DNA from: Panagrolaimus kolymaensis
Lineage: Eukaryota > Nematoda > Chromadorea > Rhabditida > Panagrolaimidae
Length of the DNA stretch: 64,000 bases
Assembly: GCA_028622995.1 (NCBI GenBank)
Contig: JAJQJQ010000006.1
Location: 2,852,001 to 2,916,000, forward strand
Direction: 5' to 3'
Within the stretch, counting starts at the first letter, position 1. Each line of letters opens with the position of its first letter. The notes beneath the pieces were generated by a model. That model searched no databases and was not told the DNA's origin. It was given only the letters and a program-made list of their open reading frames with translations. A program made the position numbers and the translations under genes. This document shows, one piece after another, positions 42,185 to 54,246 of the stretch.

Positions 42185-43592
42185 AGTTGAAAGATAAGTA
42201 GTACTTCATATTTGGAATTCTTGTTGCAAATTGTGCAAGTTTTGTTGATATGTTTTCTTCCATAGGGTAGTCGTTGCACACATAAACGCCGGAAGTAGGT
42301 TCCACTGGAAGAGGTATAAATATAGGTTCTTTGGAAACATTTTTAAAATATTCATGCGCCATAACATTTGCAAACCGTTTGACAGGATCGACTTGTAAAA
42401 GACCATGAATAAATTTTTTGGCAACTGGATCAGTGATTCCTTTGAGATTTGGTGGTTTGTTTAAAGCAGCACTTTGAATTTTTTCATCTGTTTCACCAGG
42501 AAATGGCTCGTCTCGTTGAAGTAAGCATGCAATCACGACTCCATATGACCATAAATCAGAAGCAAGTCCAGCTTTTTTTCTTTGATACACTTCAGGAGCA
42601 CAAAATGTAGCATTTTGAAGTGGAAGAACAATATCGCCATTTTTGACACTTCGTGAGAAACTAAAATCAATGAGTCGAATATGGCCAGTAAGAGTAAAGA
42701 TGATGTTGTCACACTTCAAATCACTAAAACGCAATGAATTAATAAAAAAATTAATAGCTTATAAAATAAACTCACCCATGCGTTAATTTTCTATTATGTA
42801 AAAATTTCAAAGCCTCGGCTATTTGATATGCAATTGTTTGTTTGGCTCTAGCAGAAATATGCGATAAAAATTTACCATCTTTATTAGCATAAATTTGAAA
42901 GTTGAGATTTCCTCCTTTGAAATATTCCATTATTAAACACCATGAAAGCCCATGATTGAAACCACTATAAAGCAGCTTTGGAAAATATTTACAGCCCAAA
43001 GATAAAACATTGACTTCTGCTTGCACTTCTTCCAATGATGACACAAATACAAAATTTTTTTCCACAAGATCACGTTCTTTAGCATTAATTGTGACAGTCC
43101 AAACTTCACCATAACTTCCTTTCCCAACTATGGCTATCTCTTGTACTTTAAATACAAATCTAAGGCATGAGATTTCGATAAACTTTCTGAAACGATAAAA
43201 TTTATTAAAGACAAGAAAATTCTTTGCCGTAAAGAAAAAATTCGGTTAAGGAAATATTACTTACTCATATTCTTTTTTCCATTCTTTGTTGCAAATCCAC
43301 CATTTGTTTTGATGAAGTCCAAAAATATTTGGAGGAGTAAGATCATTTTTATGCATAATTAATCGATGAAGGTAAGTAAACGTCACTAAAACTTCAAACT
43401 GATGAAATTTGACATACTTGATTTTCTCAATATGCAAATTTTCTGTAAAATTTTTAATTTTTGGCATAAGAAATTTAATAAAAGTTGTGTAGTCAAAGAA
43501 TTATTGGAAGGCCCTGCATCAACTAATTTCATGATAGTTGATAAAGTTTGTGAAACTGGATGGTCAAGTTCGCTTTCATTCCATCTTTTCAT
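42183..43592 (-). CDS. Divergent protein kinase with HGD motif (copy 2)
   Basis: Paralog of the kinase at 14493-15828, with the same intron phases. Exons 42183-42723, 42776-43186 and 43265-43385 are well supported. An additional first exon 43418-43592 (ATG 43590-43592) joins in frame through a 32-base intron and would give 415 residues; otherwise the start is the ATG at 43354-43356. Motifs: GKGSYGEVW, LVEKNFVF (putative catalytic Lys), LIMEYFKGG, HGDLKCDN in place of HRDLKPEN, LIDFSFSRS in place of DFG (the Gly is Ser), CAPEVYQRK and DLWSYGVV. With both HRD-Arg and DFG-Gly changed, this copy is more likely to have altered or weak activity than copy 1. It is immediately downstream of the GalNAc-transferase gene on the same strand. 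Confidence 0.78.
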
Positions 43593-44004
43593 CAGTTTTT
43601 TTCTTCTTTTCAATGGAACGCTTGACAAAAGGCTGATTATCGAAATTTTTCAAACTATGGCTTGCAACAAAAGCATTAATGCTTCAAAATCTTTGTGCTT
43701 TTTCTCTTTGAAGAATAAATGAGTAAAGGTTAGAGGATACAGAAAACTGCAAAATTCAATCTTGCAACATCAAAATTAGCAAATGGAGACAGAGAGTAAG
43801 AAAATGTTGTACTGTAGCAATTTATTACATTAAAAGCACATTAATAATTATTAAATAATACAAAATAATCAATCAATAAATAATTACAAAAAAATAAACA
43901 TAAGGCAAAAATTAAACCCAAAAAAAGAAAAACAAGTGAAAGGAAAAAATACAAAAACCAAACAAAATATCCCGTATTTAAAAACAATAAAAAATGAAAT
44001 ACTA
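43593..44004. other. Spacer between GalNAc-transferase and kinase 2
   Basis: Contains the long A-rich 3' flank of the GalNAc-transferase. On the minus strand, about 43600-43700 has a second coding-like frame (NAFVASHSLKNFDNQPFVKR) that is out of frame with kinase 2 exon 1. It could mean a frameshifted, longer kinase N-terminus. No independent gene. Confidence 0.3.
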
Positions 44005-46361
44005 TTAGTCGGAGAAGTGTTCTTTCCATAGCCATTTTTGATAAGGATTTTCATCATCACATGTTTGTAATTTTGCTTCAGATGAACCAGAATCTTCAGC
44101 AGCTGTGACACAAGTATTTGCTAAATGAGCCATAATCTGTTGAGTTTCACGATTGTATTTGAATTCACCACGAACATTTCCTTTCTGACAATGGCCAGTA
44201 CGAAGCACATTTGAATGTGAAGTAATACACCATTCACCTTGAGCCATTTGACCTTCTTTATTTAGACGAATGAGTTGATTTCCACCATAACCATGACAAG
44301 GAGTTGCACCAACAGTACCAGGAATAGCTCGACCCATAGTGTCAATGCATTTACCAGATTTAGGATTTTTAGCTTCACCCCATACATCGTTATCAGGAAG
44401 CAATGGAAAGCTTTTAGGTATATCATAGGCTACATTTTTCATAAACCAATCAAATGATTTGCATTGAAGATTCTTGCGAAGTTCAAGTTGAGCAGAAATA
44501 TCACCAGGATTACGATGTTGAGCTTGAGGTTCACGAATGTAATAATATTTTTCATATTCATCCATCCAAGTTTTGACTACACGAACCATATTCTAAAGCG
44601 ACGAAAGTTAAAAACTAACAAAAAAGAGTCATAATCTTACTGTTGAAATAACAGGTTTACCAGTGAGTTTACCAAATCCATAAGGCATATGATTACGATA
44701 GACATGACCAACATGAGAACATGGAACAAAAAGAATTCCTCCGCCACACATCCATATTTTGAATGAAAGTTCATATTGTTCACCACCCCAAATTTGCAAT
44801 CCAGGATCATAATAGCCAAGTTCAGCAAACCACTTCTTATCAATGGCGAAAAGACCTCCAGCATGAGTTGGTGAACGGAATGGTTGACAATTATGTTGTC
44901 GAGCATTCTTTTCTTCTCTTGAAATTTCTGTTTCTTTATACAAAAGTCCCCATTCAAATATTCCACGAAAATGAACATCAGCAGCACCATAAACTCGACG
45001 ATATTCCCATGTTGTCATATCGATTCCATCAATGACAGGAACAGTCATCACCTTTCTGTAAGTTTCAACGATAAGAAATAAAGTTAAATGTGATGAAAAA
45101 CTAACCGATTTCTTCGAATTGGAGCTAATAAAGGTACAAGCCAATTTCGGTTAACTTCACAATGAGCATCTAAGAATATAACAACATCAGAGGTTGCAGC
45201 CGTAGCACCAATTGTTCTTGTTCGAATTAGACCTTCACGTTCTTTGTTTCGAACCAACTTGACAATACCATTGAATTGTTTGATGTAATTATCAAGTTTT
45301 TCTTTCAAATGATCTGAAATTATCAACGGTAAACGAGATCAGCAGTAGCATCATATAGTCATACCTTTATCGCTGAAATCATCAACTAAAATAATTTCTT
45401 TGAGATATCTTGGATCAGAACGTTTGAGTACAGAATGAACAGTTCGAAGCAGTGGTGACCATCCTTCATTATGAAAAGCAATAACAACACTAGCTGTTGG
45501 TAGATCTTCAGGATAATGCCAATATTTACATCTGTAAAACAAAATTTTCGTAAAAGATAATAACATTTGTATGATAGTTGCTTACTCATCCATTCGAACA
45601 TCAGGAAGACTTCGATTCATGGAAATCATATCAGATACATGAGTGTTGAATCCAAATTCAGAGAAAGCGCGTTTAACTTCAGGAAGATTTGCATCAATTT
45701 GAACGGGTTTACCAAGTTCGCCTAAAACAAGAAAAATAGTTAATAAAGTTATGGATCAAAGTAAGAGAGTAATTGTTTCAACAAAAGACACATTTCTTAT
45801 TCCAACTACTTCGTCACAATAGTGTCAAAAAGCAGATTATTTATTTTTTTTACTTTCATTCATTCGTTTGAGCTTACCAGGTGTTCCAGCATCAATTTCT
45901 TCAGCAGGTTCAAAGTTTCCAAGATCATCTTTTAATACTGTATCAGAGTCTTCAGTGCCAGGCAATTCTCCATGTTGATCAACGGGTTCAAAATTTAAAC
46001 GACCACCTTTGATATGAGTGAAATGTTCTCCACCACGTTCCTAAAAATCATATCCATTATTCATATATTTCTTTCAAACAAAAAAGCAACATACTTCTGG
46101 CGAATCTCCAAAAGAAGCTAATAAAAATATTACACAGAATAAGATAACAGCAAATGTAACAAATTGAATTGTTCTAAAAAAGAAGAAGTATGAAAGTTAA
46201 CCTTGAATAAAAATAATAAATGAACAACTCACTGATGTCTAAAAAGTCTTCGAAATTCATGGAATTTACGTCTCAACGACATGCTTCGACTAGCAGCAGA
46301 TTTCAACTTTTCATCGATAACTATTTGAAGCTCTTCTCGTGCTTCTGGGAATAGATTCATT
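44005..46361 (-). CDS. Polypeptide N-acetylgalactosaminyltransferase
   Basis: Golgi type II enzyme that starts mucin-type O-glycosylation by moving GalNAc from UDP-GalNAc to Ser/Thr. Nine exons: 46233-46361, 46095-46173, 45878-46040, 45586-45721, 45365-45531, 45106-45313, 44641-45055, 44005-44592, with start [12 protein letters not shown] 50-residue cytoplasmic part (long for the family) precedes the transmembrane helix ([18 protein letters not shown]). The catalytic domain follows: [37 protein letters not shown] (the metal-binding DxH), and the Gal/GalNAc-T motif [20 protein letters not shown]. The C-terminal ricin-type lectin domain has CIDTMGR, GNQLIRL and QKWLW. All catalytic motifs are present. 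Eight exon intervals are listed because I could resolve those. A fragment of a second copy is at 14117-14300. Confidence 0.93.
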
Positions 46362-48169
46362 CAAATTTTTGAAAGAATGAATGAAAAAAATGTTCGAAGA
46401 AAAAGCCAACGCGGCTTTTTTTAAATGCACGCAACATTGTTCCTTTTTTGCATTGCCACGACTTTAAATTAAAAAAAACGCACACACTTTTCCCCCAAAT
46501 GTCTCCCTGTCTTCTTTTTTTAAGCAGAACAACAAATTGATGTTTATTTTAAAATTATGTTGAATAGGACTAATTTTTATTAAAGGAATAAACCTTACCT
46601 TATAATGATTTTTAAATCCAAAAAAGCAATATGAAGAGAGAAAGCATATACTTATTAAAAACTTATATCAATGTTTGCCTTCTTCAAGTTCCTCGTAATT
46701 TTTTTGATACTTTGATCAGGAAGAGAAAGAGATAGCAAAAAATAAATAAATGCAGAATTTGGAGTTTCAAAAGATGAAAGTTTAAAATGGCATTTATTGT
46801 TTGCGTTTGTTTTAGCATTAATTTCTAACTCGTATTCATATTTGAGTGTGTTAATATTTTGAGAAAGGAAGCATGCATAACTTCCATTGAAGAGGTGGAC
46901 ATTATCTTGAACAAATTTTGATTTCAAGGAATTAATGTTTATCGAGAATGCCTTCCTTGTCTTTCGTCCACCTTCAGCTTTCCATCACAATGGATTTTAT
47001 CGCTTGAATGTATTGGCACTGCTTGTTTTTTCTTGAGGGATTAGATTTGAAGGCTGAGAATTTTCTAATGGTTTTCTCGCTCTTCTTTCCCGCTGTTGCT
47101 GGTTTTAATGTGGCATTGTTGTTTGCTTTTGTTAAATTTGCTTCTTTTTACTCATAAATGCTTTTTGAGGGTTTGAATACTCTAAATTTTATTTTGATGA
47201 TAGCGTATTTACTTTTGCTAGAGTATCTCTGTTATGGAAAGTTGAAAATTTGCAATTAAAAATGGTGGAAGATGTCACCGTTATCGAACTTTTTTTTAAC
47301 TTTTTGCTTTTACTAAAATCATACTACATATGTACATATTTGATGAGGTGTTAGTGCAGCTGTTATTCATTTTAGGCATTTAGATACAAAGAACAAATAA
47401 TTTCTTTATGCATAATTTTTAAAGTGCTCAGTATTGTCCAAAGTTTAGCTTATTTAATTACTTTTTTACAAAACATCTGTTTCATAAAAAAAAGTTAAAT
47501 TATTTTTTTATTTTTAGAAATAATAATCTTGCAAATTGATGAAATAAATCAAAGGCGGAGCAAAGGCATTTATTATTATTTTTTTCTCCTGATATTATTA
47601 TTAAACCTCCAAAATTAACTTCTTTTTTTTTATTTCTTGAAGCTTTTTCTTGTTACTTTACAATTCAGCGGTTTTCTGTCTTCGATAGGCCTTTCTTTTT
47701 TAATGTTTTTATCCCCGAGTTTTTTTTTATTTATTAACAAAAATCTGAGGCTTCAACTTTTATATTTTTTTAAACAAACAAACAAAAAAAACTTGACATT
47801 TACCATAAGTTTTTTTTTCATATAATTTTCGCGTGTTTCAAGTTTTAAAACTTTTTCCTTTTCAAAGTTCAATAAAATAAAATAAAACAACAGTTTTTTT
47901 TTCGTTTCCGTCGAAAGTACCTATGTATGTTGGTAAAGGTGTTGCTCATGGCAACAACAATTTCATACGTATGTAAAAAAACTTTAATTTTTTCACACGA
48001 AACAGAAAAGAATTTTTGTTTTCTAAAACATTTTTTTCGTAGTTTTTTCATTATTATTTTACCGCTTTCTTAAACAATTAAATTTATTGTTTTGATTTGT
48101 GAAAAAAATAAAAAACTAATTTTTTAATTTCTTTTTCTCATTCATTCTCATAATTTTTTTTGTAGTATA
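46362..48169. other. Divergent intergenic region; one unassigned ORF
   Basis: Upstream of the GalNAc-transferase (-) and of the CaaX gene (+). A minus-strand frame over 46655-46927 (no ATG at its listed start, a TTG) has good coding composition (YEYELEINAKTNANNKCHF). It may be an exon or relic of a gene, but I see no partner exons. The rest is AT-rich. A TTTTTTGTAG acceptor precedes the ATG at 48170. Confidence 0.35.
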
Positions 48170-50386
48170 ATGGGAAACCCCTACGTAATTGTTGGTCACG
48201 ATGATGAATTGTTAATTAATACAAATAATGAAGAAAGAAATTTATTTTCTTCTTCTTCTTCATGGCTTTGTGGCGGCAATAGCGGCATTTCAAGCAATAA
48301 TCGAGGCTACGGAACAATGCGCTACTTTTGCTCTGTAAGTTTTTTAATTTAATTTTTATTTTTTAATTATTAAATAAATAAATATATAAGAGAATGTTAG
48401 AGGGTTAATAGGAGGGGGATAAGAGGCTAATGGGGTAATGGTTTTGTATGGTGTTTTTAAAAATTTGTAAACTAAAAAGATAGTTACTAATAATAATTTT
48501 ACTTGTCGGAAATCGAACCAAATTTTTTCAATAACTATAAAGATACTGTTTTTTTTTGTTGGTCAAGACCAATTCTTCTTGCAACCTAATAAAGGTTTTA
48601 TTGGACCATCCATTGTTTTATACTTTTGTTTCAAGACACCAAGTTAACAACTGTGAGCTTGCGGTGATATTCCAAAACTTTCTTAGTTCATAATTCCCAA
48701 AAGCAACGTTTTTTGTTTTGCTTTTTCGATAAACTTGCTAGCTTTTTTAAATCACTTTTTGAGATTACTGTAGTGTGCCACCTCGTGGCGACCTTATGAT
48801 TATCATTATCTTTGCCAGTTAAACATGCTCATGTGTTTCATGTAACATGTGACAAATAAAAAATCACACGGATGAGAGCGTGAATTTTTTCTTTTTTTCC
48901 CGTACATTATGTAAACAAACTTCATCTTTTTTACTGTAGCTTTTTGTATTCCAAAAACAAATGAACACGTGTTTTTTTTTAATTATTAATTTAAAAAAAT
49001 ATGCTTTGGTACATAAAATTTTTGTTTTTATTTGCTTCATTCATTTTTCACTTTTTTAATAAAAACCACGTAAACACCCATACTTTAGTGAAGCAAAAAT
49101 TAATGATGAGGAAGTGTTTACGAAAATAATAACTAACGAGCCAACTCCTGATTTTTCATTCAGATAAAGAATTAATTAGTTTTTAGCAAAGATTTTTAAT
49201 AAAAAATTATGTAATAATTAAATAATGTGAAGAATATCGACCTCGTTGGTCTGCTTACTTTGCAAGAATGAAAAGTGTCTCAAAAATTGCAATGAAACTT
49301 TGAATATTTGTACTTTACAAAAAATAGTTTTTAATGGATTAGAGATTAATAAAATTTTAGCTATGAAAAAAATTTGATCGCTAAAACTTGTTTTGGAAGC
49401 TTTATAGGACTAAAATTTGATTCTTGAACACGAGCTAATCTTAAACTGATAACCTCAAATTTGGAATATTTTAGAACTTTTTATTTAAAAATTCATAATC
49501 TCTTTTTTTAGTACCTTTTCGACCCAAACTTCGTTCCCGAAGTTGCACTCATTATTGATCCATTTGCATCAAAATGCATCATACATGATCCGCAAACTGA
49601 AAAACATCGAGTAATTAAAATAAACCCGTTACGTGAGTCACTCTTTTTTTTTCTTACTTCCACGAGTTAATTAAAAATTTTGTTTGCGCTTTAGGTGACT
49701 CACATCTTTCACAAGATATTATTCATATAATTAATTATCTTTCAATTCAACAAAATTGCTTAATTAAATGGATAATTTGTATAGGAGAATTAAATAAATT
49801 ACAAAAGCATGAAATTGAAACTTCGATTGAAACAATGTTTGATTATCGAAGTGTATATTTTGTGGGTAAATATGAAGGACATATCATGTTTTTATTATCT
49901 CAACTTGGAGCCACATTTTCACCAAATGAAAATGTTGGAATTATTGTTGATAAAAATACTTCCGCCGATGCTTCGCTATGGAAATTATTTAATGGAAAAA
50001 TGGTTAAATATCGCGAATCCACAGTTAATGGTACAGGTATAAACGGAGGCCTCACAGTTGATGATTTAAAAATCCTTAAAGAAAAACTTCTTGAAACTCG
50101 AACTTGTGATAATTGGATAATGGAATACGGTGAAAGTAAATTAGTTTTGGAAAAATTTTTTGATTATAAAATTCATGAAACTTTTCTCATGGTTGGTCTT
50201 GGATATCGTTCGCTTGCTATGATTGAAAATTCAACATATAATTATCTTTCTGGTGGACTCTATTATGCTCAAATGATTTTAAATAAATGCAGTCATTCAA
50301 CAATAATTATTGGAAAAGATTTAATTGATGAAGCAACTATTAATGTTGAAAAGAAATCATCAAATCCAACTTGTTGCATACTGTAA
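48170..50386 (+). CDS. Hypothetical protein with C-terminal CaaX box
   Basis: Three exons (48170-48334, 49512-49632, 49695-50386) encode about 325 residues; intron 1 is 1.2 kb. The N-terminus is MGNPYVIVGHDDE with a Ser-rich patch. The body is an alternating hydrophobic/charged globular domain (VALIIDPFASKCIIHD, IIHIINYLSIQQN, VYFVGKYEGHIMFLLSQLGA, NVGIIVDKNTSADASLWKLF, FLMVGLGYRSLAMIE). The last residues SNPTCCIL fit a CaaX prenylation box; a terminal Leu would favour geranylgeranylation, so membrane attachment is likely. No family recognised. The ATG follows a TTTTTTTTGTAG acceptor, as expected for trans-splicing. Confidence 0.72.
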
Positions 50387-50909
50387 AAATTTTTATAAAA
50401 TGCATGCTTCAATTATTTTTCTTTTATCGAATTAAAGTTTTTGTTATTTTTTTCGTAATTAATTTATGCTTACTTATTAATCATATCTATCATTTACTTA
50501 TTCATGGTTAAATTACAATAATTAAAAAATATATTATTATTTTTATTATTCATATCTCAAACTCGCTCCCTTTGGACTTTCTGAGCCCATTAATCTTGTG
50601 CGCGAATTCGTCCATTTCCTCTCCTTTTAATTTTTTGCAATTGTTCAGACTTTGTATGTATAAAAAGATATGTACATATATCTGTGAGTACTGTATCTCG
50701 ATTGCTTTTTTGCTTTAACATTAATTATTAATAAATGTTGTACAAGTTGAATTAATCTTGTGAGAAAAAACGCTTTGCTTTTTTATTATAATATTAAAAG
50801 TGAATGCAAAAGTTAACACAGGTGCTACTTTGCAAGATGAAATTTACGTATTCCTTAAAAACTAATAGCAAAGTCAAAAGACTAAAAGCTATACGAAAAA
50901 TAATTTTAG
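50387..50909. other. Intergenic
   Basis: 3' flank of the CaaX gene and upstream region of the broken cysteine-rich gene. No signal-peptide exon equivalent to those of the two intact paralogs was found here. Confidence 0.45.
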
Positions 50910-51688
50910 CACTGGCCATGCCAAGTGTACCAAGATTATGAATGCCTTAATAATGCTTTACGCCTTACCAATAATGAATCATGTCCTGAAGTTAGAGAAG
51001 CAATGAAACAAGATTTAGATTACAAGTAAGTAATTTTTCTTTAAATGATTAAGCCAAATTTTCGTGAACTTTTTTCTTTTTAACAAGTGAGGATTTCCAC
51101 GATTTCACGAAGTCATAAAACAAAATCCATTTATTAAATAAAAACTATTAAAGCGAGTAATAGTGGCAAAAAAATAACTTTCTTCTTTTTTAGAAAGCTT
51201 GTAAGTATGACAACCAGTTGCGCCAAAAAACATTATTTAAACTATGGATGCAGTGAAAATGCATGGAATCATGTATGCAATAAATGATTCGATTCTTTTA
51301 ATGTTGATGCTAACGGAGGCCAAGAAAATATTGATATCGCCAAAATGACTTGTACCGAAGAAATTGAAGATTCAGCTTACGATTGTTTTGTAAAAGCAAC
51401 CAAACAAATGATGAATAGCAATTCTTGTCCAGAAGTTTCTCACGCTTCAAACCAAAATGCCACTAAAGAGTAATTTCCAATACCTTTTTTTGCTTTTATA
51501 AAAATCGGTTTTTTATTTTTAGTGAAATTTTCCGTCAACAAATGCTTTGCTATAAGCGATATTTTCTCAATAGCAACTGTGATGTCGTTGAATGGCAACG
51601 TGTTTGTAACAAATCTATCAAAAAACTTCCCGTTGAAATGAATGGTCAAGAAACCATCGACCTTGCTTTAAAATATTGCAATGTTTAA
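50910..51688 (+). pseudogene. Cysteine-rich repeat protein, broken copy (array member 1)
   Basis: Three exon-like blocks match the intact neighbours: 50910-51025 (ECLNNALRLTNNESCPEV), 51194-51469 and 51523-51688 (CYKRYFLNSNCDVVEWQRVC ... YCNV stop). The middle block has an in-frame TGA at 51295-51297, where the intact paralog reads CGA after VCNK, so one C-to-T change explains it. The 19-base signal-peptide first exon present in members 2 and 3 is missing. A hydrophobic IILALA stretch at 50898-50915 lies in another frame. All splice sites remain, so decay looks recent. If TGA were read through, or this exon skipped, a product could still form; I rate it a pseudogene. Confidence 0.75.
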
Positions 51689-52021
51689 ATTTTTCTTACT
51701 TTCTTTAAATTTGAAATGGTTTTTTTGTCAAAATAAAGTCCTGAGCATTTAATTATTTTGAGTGATTGAGAAAAGGGTTTTTAAGCGAGACAAATAAACA
51801 AACAAAAAAGTTGATGAATCACTTTTATTTTTCTTTAACAAAAAAGCAGATACCAATCTCTAAACGCGATGAAATAATAATATTGTTTTGGCCATTCTCA
51901 GCACGTGAATTTTTATTAAATAAACATTTTTTGTTTTTTTGACACTCACTTTGAGTTTTTGAAAAACAAGAAACTCACTCAATTTTTTTGTTTAACTGCC
52001 AAAGAAAGTTTGGTAGAGAAA
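51689..52021. other. Spacer within cysteine-rich array
   Basis: AT-rich spacer between array members 1 and 2; presumed promoter of member 2. Nothing else seen. Confidence 0.4.
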
Positions 52022-53170
52022 ATGAAGTTAATATTTGGCGGTAGTTTTCTTCCATAATTTTTTATTTGCAATAATAAAATAAAAATTTTTAAGTATTATT
52101 TTTAATTACTTTTGTTGTTGCTGAAAATGATACAGCTTTTGAATGTCTTTCGAATTCATTGCAACAAATGCCTAAAAATTTATGTCCTGAAATACCTCAA
52201 CTCGATGATAGTGGCCAAAATCATAATTCTGATATAAAGTAATTTTAGTTTTTACCTTTTCCATCACTAAAAAGGCGAGATCTATTTTAAGGGTAGTTAC
52301 TCGGCTATCTGTAACATGCTATAAGGGCCAATATTTGAATAGCGGCTGCAATGAAACCGAATGGATTCGTGTATGCAATAAACGAGTTGATAATCTCGAA
52401 GCTCAACGCTACAGTAATGAAACAATGGAATTGATGAGAAAATTTTGTAATGAGGATGAAGAAGATCCTGCTTTTGAATGCTTCCAAAATTCTTTACGGA
52501 AAATGAAGAACACAAGTTCATGCCCTGAAGTAATTTTATATACAAACTCATATATTGGACAGAATAATTATGATAAAAAGTGAGTTACCTGAAACTTGTT
52601 TTGCTCTTACACGAAATTGGAAAAGTCCTACTTTTTTTATTCTCAAAAGTTTTCATTAAGCTATCAAGGTTTTAGAAAATTGACCCGTATGGCAATTGCA
52701 TGTTACAAAGGACAATATTTAACTCATGGATGCAATGAAACTGAATGGATTCGAGTATGTCGAAAAAGAGCTGATAAACTCGATGCTCAAATAAACGGTG
52801 AAGAAACCATTAAACTTATGTTAAAATATTGCGACGAAGAGGAAGGTGATGTAGCTTTTAATTGCTTTCAAACCGCCGTCAATCAAATGACAAATAGTTC
52901 ATGCCCTGAAGTTATTTATGCCACAAATCAAAATGCCACCAAAGAGTAACTTTCTTATATTTTATTTTTATTAGCACAACGAAATCATATTACTGCATTT
53001 TTAGAGAAGTTGCAAAACAACAAGCTGCTTGTTACAAGAGATATTATTTAAATCACAAATGTGATATTGCCCAATGGAAGCGTATATGCCATGTTATGGT
53101 TAATAAAGCCCCATTTGAAATGAATGGTCGGGATGCTCTTCATTTTGCTCGAAAATATTGCGATGTTTAA
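52022..53170 (+). CDS. Secreted cysteine-rich repeat protein (array member 2)
   Basis: About 295 residues in five exons: 52022-52040, 52094-52238, 52292-52579, 52676-52945, 53005-53170. Exon 1 plus the start of exon 2 form a signal peptide (MKLIFGVLFLITFVVA). The mature protein is a half unit (AFECL ... LCPEI), two full units of about 93 residues, and a terminal four-Cys part. A unit reads C-Y-K-x-x-Y-L-x4-C-(NETEWIRVC)-x-K ... K-Y/F-C ... AFxCF ... SCPEV, six Cys per unit. Introns fall between units at one phase, so one exon equals one unit and units can be gained by exon duplication. Two acceptors are AAG (52093, 52291). The Cys spacing is loosely like nematode DUF19/T20D4.11-like secreted domains, but I am not certain. 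Function unknown. Confidence 0.78.
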
Positions 53171-53510
53171 TAAGTTTTTTTTACCAATAATGATTAATTT
53201 TATGCCGTTTTTTTGAGCGTAATAAACCAAATTTTTAATCTTCGTGGTCGAACATTAAAAATTTATTTATATTTAATTTTTAAAGCCTTTTTTGCGTAAG
53301 GAGTGTTTTGTGTTTTGATCCTTTCAATTTAGCTATGAGTATGTTTTTTTTCTTTTTTTTTATCACATGAACGTCCTAACGTTTAGATTCATTTGTTTTT
53401 GATTCGAAAATATAAACAATCATTTGAGTTTTTAAGTTTTTCTCAATCACTTAACAGACCACCATCGTTTGCTTGTAGATTGATAGAGTATTTTTCTCGT
53501 TTAAAAAAAA
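53171..53510. other. Spacer within cysteine-rich array
   Basis: AT-rich spacer between members 2 and 3. Nothing recognised. Confidence 0.4.
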
Positions 53511-54246
53511 ATGCGATTTATTCTTAGTGGTAAGATATGGGTTTCAGTTAAATGGTAAATAATTATTTTTAGTCTTTTGTTTGATTGTTTTTGGATTTGC
53601 AAATGACGATGACGCTTACACTTGCTTTGAATATTCAACCGCGTCTATGATTAACAGTTCTTATCCAGAAGTTATTTATGCTAAAAATCATAATGCCACC
53701 ATAAAGTAATTACTAACTTTTTTGGTTTATCAAATTCTTTTTTAAAGTGAAATTAGAGGGCAACAAATATTTTGCTATAAGCGATATTATTTAAATCGAA
53801 GATGCAAAATTGAAGAATGGCGCCGAGTTTGTAATAAAATGGTTAACAATCTCCCAGTTGGAACAAACGATAATCCTCTATCATTGAGTCTTATGCGAAA
53901 ACATTGCAACGCTTCTATCTATAACCTCGATCCAGCTTTTAATTGTTTAAAAAAGGCTATCAGGTTAGAAGAAAGGTTTATCGGTTGCGATGAACTCACG
54001 GATGCCCAAGATAACAATGCCCCAGAAACGTAAAAACTATCCTTTTCATTCATCAATAAACAATTTGTTTGTGATTTTAGGATCATTTTTAAGCAACATA
54101 TGGCTTGTTATAAGCGTCATTATTTGAGCCACCGCTGTGATGTTAATGAATGGAGACGTGTTTGTATTGAAATGGTTAAAACTCCTCTTTTTAAAGATTA
54201 TTATATAAAACTTTTTCCTATTGCTTTCGAATATTGCAAGGTTTAA
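53511..54246 (+). CDS. Secreted cysteine-rich repeat protein (array member 3)
   Basis: About 199 residues in four exons: 53511-53529, 53573-53705, 53748-54029, 54081-54246. The signal peptide is MRFILSVFCLIVFGFA; exon 1 has exactly the same 19-base length as in member 2. The half unit DDDAYTCFEYSTASM has lost the second Cys (SYPEV where others have SCPEV). One full unit (CYKRYYLNRRCKIEEWRRVC ... HCNAS ... AFNCL ... GCDEL) and a terminal unit (CYKRHYLSHRCDVNEWRRVC ... YCKV) follow. It therefore has one full unit less than member 2 and shows relaxed constraint in places. Secreted; role unknown. Confidence 0.76.
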
